Origin: Candidatus Harrisonbacteria bacterium RIFOXYD1_FULL_40_9
Lineage (GTDB): Bacteria > Patescibacteriota > Minisyncoccia > UBA6257 > XYD1-FULL-40-9
NCBI GenBank assembly: GCA_001818015.1
Contig: MHJO01000001.1
Span: 6,288-14,194, forward strand
Direction: 5' to 3'
Length of the DNA stretch: 7,907 bases
The position numbers and the translations under genes are program-made. Positions 6,024 to 7,907 of the stretch are shown here, one piece after another. The notes under the pieces are model-generated. The model saw nothing but the letters and a program-made list of their open reading frames with translations, ran no database searches and was not told the origin of the DNA. Numbering within the stretch: position 1 is the stretch's first letter; the number at the start of each line of letters is the position of its first letter.

Positions 6024-6590
6024 TTAAATCTTCTGGATCTGCAACGAATCAAGCTCAACCGCAGTTTCACGACCAAAAAGAGGGATCATTACTTTCACGC
6101 GTCCACGACTATTATCAACTTCGGAAACTTTGCCATCATAATCCTTGAAAGGCCCGTCAACGATATGCACTGCATCCCCAACCCCTACTTCAACTTTAAA
6201 TTTCGGAGCTTCTCCGCCCATACGCGCCATAAGACCGTCAATCTCTTTTTTAGAAAGTGGCGTTGGGTGAATATTATCAGCACCTACAAATCCCGTGACT
6301 CGAGGAGTGTTGCGGACTACATACCATGAATCATCTGTTAAAAGCATCTCAACGAGCACATAGCCGGGATAAATCTTTTCTTCGATCATCGTACGCTTTC
6401 CATTCTTAATTTTTATTTTTTTCTCTTTTGGAACAATAATATTAAAAATCTTATCATTCATCGAAAGTGAATCCACGCGCTGTTTAAGATATCGCAGCAC
6501 CGCATCTTCATAACCAGAATAGGTATGCACCGCATACCAATGAGGCACGTCATTCTTCTCTATTTTTGTATTTTGCGTATCCTCAGCCAT
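6024..6590 (-). CDS. nusG: Transcription termination/antitermination factor NusG
   Basis: NusG binds RNA polymerase at the clamp and supports processivity, and in many bacteria it links polymerase to Rho or the ribosome. The 188-aa product has the NGN domain first: '[11 protein letters not shown]' (18-28), '[10 protein letters not shown]' (73-82) and '[12 protein letters not shown]' (92-103). A linker follows, then a C-terminal KOW domain with '[17 protein letters not shown]' (137-153) and a final strand through '[11 protein letters not shown]'. The N-terminal 15 residues are polar and probably disordered. The gene starts 8 nt after the secE stop with no Shine-Dalgarno, so translation is probably coupled. 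The order secE-nusG-rplK is the widespread bacterial one and supports all three calls. Confidence 0.97.
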   Translation of the reverse strand: MAEDTQNTKIEKNDVPHWYAVHTYSGYEDAVLRYLKQRVDSLSMNDKIFNIIVPKEKKIKIKNGKRTMIEEKIYPGYVLVEMLLTDDSWYVVRNTPRVTGFVGADNIHPTPLSKKEIDGLMARMGGEAPKFKVEVGVGDAVHIVDGPFKDYDGKVSEVDNSRGRVKVMIPLFGRETAVELDSLQIQKI

Positions 6591-6598
6591 AGTTTTTA

Positions 6599-6784
6599 TT
6601 ACACTAAAAAGATGTTAATAAGATACCTAAATAACGTATCAAAAAATCCAAGCACAAGCGCCACAAGCAAAGAGACAATAATTACCGTCGAGGTAAGCCG
6701 CACTGTCTCGCTTTTCGATGGCCAATTCACCTGCTCAAGCTCTCTTCGAGACTCCTGAAAAAAAACCTTAATACGCTCTAACAT
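6599..6784 (-). CDS. secE: Preprotein translocase subunit SecE
   Basis: SecE clamps the SecY channel in the inner membrane and is essential for Sec export. This is the short single-span form: 61 aa, with an amphipathic N-terminal helix, the conserved 'ESRRELEQVNWPSKSE' (11-26), and one membrane segment at about 31-56 (VIIVSLLVALVLGFFDTLF within it). The ATG at 6784 is chosen over an in-frame ATG at 6808 because the family begins just before the amphipathic helix. It also lies exactly where a transcript from the adjacent promoter should begin, while 6808 lies within the promoter spacer. No Shine-Dalgarno precedes it, in line with leaderless translation. The tRNA-Trp gene that often precedes secE is not seen. 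Confidence 0.95.
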   Translation of the reverse strand: MLERIKVFFQESRRELEQVNWPSKSETVRLTSTVIIVSLLVALVLGFFDTLFRYLINIFLV

Positions 6785-6790
6785 AGAGAT

Positions 6791-6819
6791 ATTAAAACAT
6801 AGGCTCAAAATGAAGTCAA
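6791..6819 (-). promoter_or_regulatory. Sigma-70-type promoter giving a probably leaderless secE mRNA
   Basis: On the minus strand TTGACT (6814-6819) and TTTAAT (6791-6796) are 17 nt apart, each matching consensus at five of six positions. Only 6 nt separate the -10 box from the secE ATG, so a start at the usual +7 falls on the A of the ATG. It sits in the 92-bp gap between gyrB and secE, where no clear terminator for gyrB is seen. Confidence 0.7.
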
Positions 6820-6876
6820 TTTAAGGAAGTGGGAATATAGAATTTGGAATATAAATACTGATTTCCACATTCCTCG

Positions 6877-7907
6877 TCAAACATCCAAATCCCTTACCGT
6901 CGCCGCATGAGATTGTATGAATTGCTTACGAGGCTCAACTTCCTCCCCCATAAGGATATCAAATAATTTATCAGCAGCATCTGCATCTTCCACTGCTACC
7001 TTCCTCAAGAGCCTATTTTCCGGATCCATAGTAGTTTCCCAAAGCTGGTCGGGATTCATTTCTCCCAAGCCCTTATATCTCTGAATCACAGGATTCACTC
7101 CTTCCTTTGCAGTTTTTACAAGCTTATCTTTTTCCGCATCGCTATATGCGTAATTTACTTCTTTGCCAATTTGCACCCTATACAAAGGCGGCTGAGCAAT
7201 AAACACATATCCACTTTCAATGAGCGCGGGGAAATGACGATAAAAAAGAGTAAGAAGAAGAGTGCGGATATGAGCGCCATCCACATCGGCATCGGTCATA
7301 ATGACAATTTTATGATATCGCAATCGGGTGATATCAAACTCTTCTGCAATTGCAGTACCAAGCGCAACCACAAGGCTTCTAATTTCCTGAAATGCAAGAA
7401 TTTTATCTATACGCGCTTTTTCTACATTTAAAATTTTGCCTTTAAGCGGGAATATTGCTTGGAAACGGCGATCTCTTCCCTGCTTTGCGCTACCACCTGC
7501 ACTATCTCCCTCCACAATAAATACTTCTGATTCTTGTGGATCTCTTGAGCTACAATCAGAAAGTTTGCCGGGCAATGTAAAGCCTTCCAGGGCGCCTTTA
7601 CGAAGCACTGTTTCACGCGCTGCCTTTGCAGCCTTTCGAGCTTTCGATGCCAAAAGACATTTCTCAAGAATTTTTCGTGCATCCGATGGCTTTTGATCTA
7701 AGAATTCCTTTAATGCTTCGTTTACAATCGCCTCAACTGCGGTACGTGCCTCAGTACTTCCTAGACGTGCTTTTGTTTGCCCTTCAAACTGAGGCTCGCG
7801 GATTTTTACAGAGACAACCGCAATAAGACCTTCGCGCACATCATCGCCTGTTAAATTATCATCATTATTTTTTATATAATTATTTGCACGCGCGTAGTCA
7901 TTCAATG
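6877..7907 (-). CDS. gyrB: DNA gyrase subunit B, C-terminal part (partial)
   Basis: GyrB supplies the ATPase and part of the cleavage core of DNA gyrase, which introduces negative supercoils. The window holds 342 or so C-terminal residues and the gene runs off the right edge; the first residue seen is a TTG-coded Leu that is internal (family: 'LNDYAR'), not a start. The tail of the transducer domain shows '[20 protein letters not shown]'. The TOPRIM domain has '[16 protein letters not shown]' (about 131-146), '[13 protein letters not shown]' and '[17 protein letters not shown]' (about 203-219) with its metal-binding DxDxD. The end has '[20 protein letters not shown]' and '[19 protein letters not shown]', which favours GyrB over ParE. 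There is no long insertion of the E. coli type. The stop is TGA. Confidence 0.97.
   Translation of the reverse strand, partial: LNDYARANNYIKNNDDNLTGDDVREGLIAVVSVKIREPQFEGQTKARLGSTEARTAVEAIVNEALKEFLDQKPSDARKILEKCLLASKARKAAKAARETVLRKGALEGFTLPGKLSDCSSRDPQESEVFIVEGDSAGGSAKQGRDRRFQAIFPLKGKILNVEKARIDKILAFQEIRSLVVALGTAIAEEFDITRLRYHKIVIMTDADVDGAHIRTLLLTLFYRHFPALIESGYVFIAQPPLYRVQIGKEVNYAYSDAEKDKLVKTAKEGVNPVIQRYKGLGEMNPDQLWETTMDPENRLLRKVAVEDADAADKLFDILMGEEVEPRKQFIQSHAATVRDLDV

Noticed and set aside
6000..6028. TTTAAG-17 nt-TTTAAT on the minus strand before rplK, a possible internal promoter.
   Set aside because: The -35 matches only three of six bases and the -10 lies just 4 nt from the ATG, so a normal start point would fall inside the start codon.
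5996..6076. In-frame 27-residue basic extension of rplK.
   Set aside because: It overlaps the end of nusG and is not part of L11, whose normal 141-aa length is reached from 5995.
6012..6329. Long open frames on the opposite strand of real genes, such as the 105-codon plus-strand frame within nusG.
   Set aside because: They lie wholly or almost wholly within confidently identified genes, have no ribosome binding site and show no recognisable domain.
6832..6853. Direct repeat GGAATATA, twice with a 14-nt period, and a weak inverted repeat in the gyrB-secE gap.
   Set aside because: Short and AT-rich, with no match to a known operator or terminator; expected by chance in such sequence.
6877..6879. 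Possible UGA-as-glycine recoding, as in some candidate-phylum bacteria.
   Set aside because: The TGA falls exactly at the normal GyrB C-terminus (VRDLDV), and all genes read fully with the standard bacterial code.

Overview
The window is a dense stretch of bacterial housekeeping genes of moderate to low GC. It holds eight complete protein genes and two truncated by the window edges, with almost no intergenic space. Several traits suggest a small-genome bacterium, most likely of the Candidate Phyla Radiation (Patescibacteria, Parcubacteria-like). These are a threonyl-tRNA synthetase without the usual N-terminal TGS domain, gene overlaps at several junctions, few Shine-Dalgarno sequences, and a secE-nusG-rplK block with no rplA after rplK. 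The lineage is inferred from gene content and protein style; no 16S rRNA or other decisive marker is present. Stops TAA, TAG and TGA are all used (gyrB ends in TGA), so the code is the standard bacterial one and not the UGA=Gly code of Gracilibacteria/SR1.

Layout. The + strand (1-2796) carries the last codons of dnaE (replicative DNA polymerase III alpha), then thrS, then miaA. The thrS start lies 4 nt after the dnaE stop, and miaA begins inside thrS. The rest is on the - strand, read from right to left: the C-terminal half of gyrB; a 92-bp gap with a strong promoter that appears to make secE leaderless; secE-nusG-rplK; an intrinsic terminator; a divergent thymidylate-kinase-like gene with its own promoter and ribosome binding site; a second hairpin; a small nucleoside-2-deoxyribosyltransferase-like gene; and gatB, coupled to it by a TAATG overlap. 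gatB and miaA converge and their coding ends overlap by 17 bp.

How the genes fit together. thrS, miaA and gatB all act on tRNA (Thr charging, A37 isopentenylation, amidation of misacylated Glu/Asp-tRNA). nusG, secE and rplK link transcription, protein export and the ribosomal GTPase centre. dnaE and gyrB are replication genes. The tmk-like and deoxyribosyltransferase-like pair suggests a deoxynucleotide-handling step and is the least ordinary part of the window.

I found no mobile element, CRISPR array, tRNA, rRNA, phage gene or defence system. No wholly new system is evident. The points worth a second look are the atypical P-loop of the kinase, its unassigned neighbour, the leaderless secE promoter, the missing rplA, and the overlap of a terminator with the next promoter.
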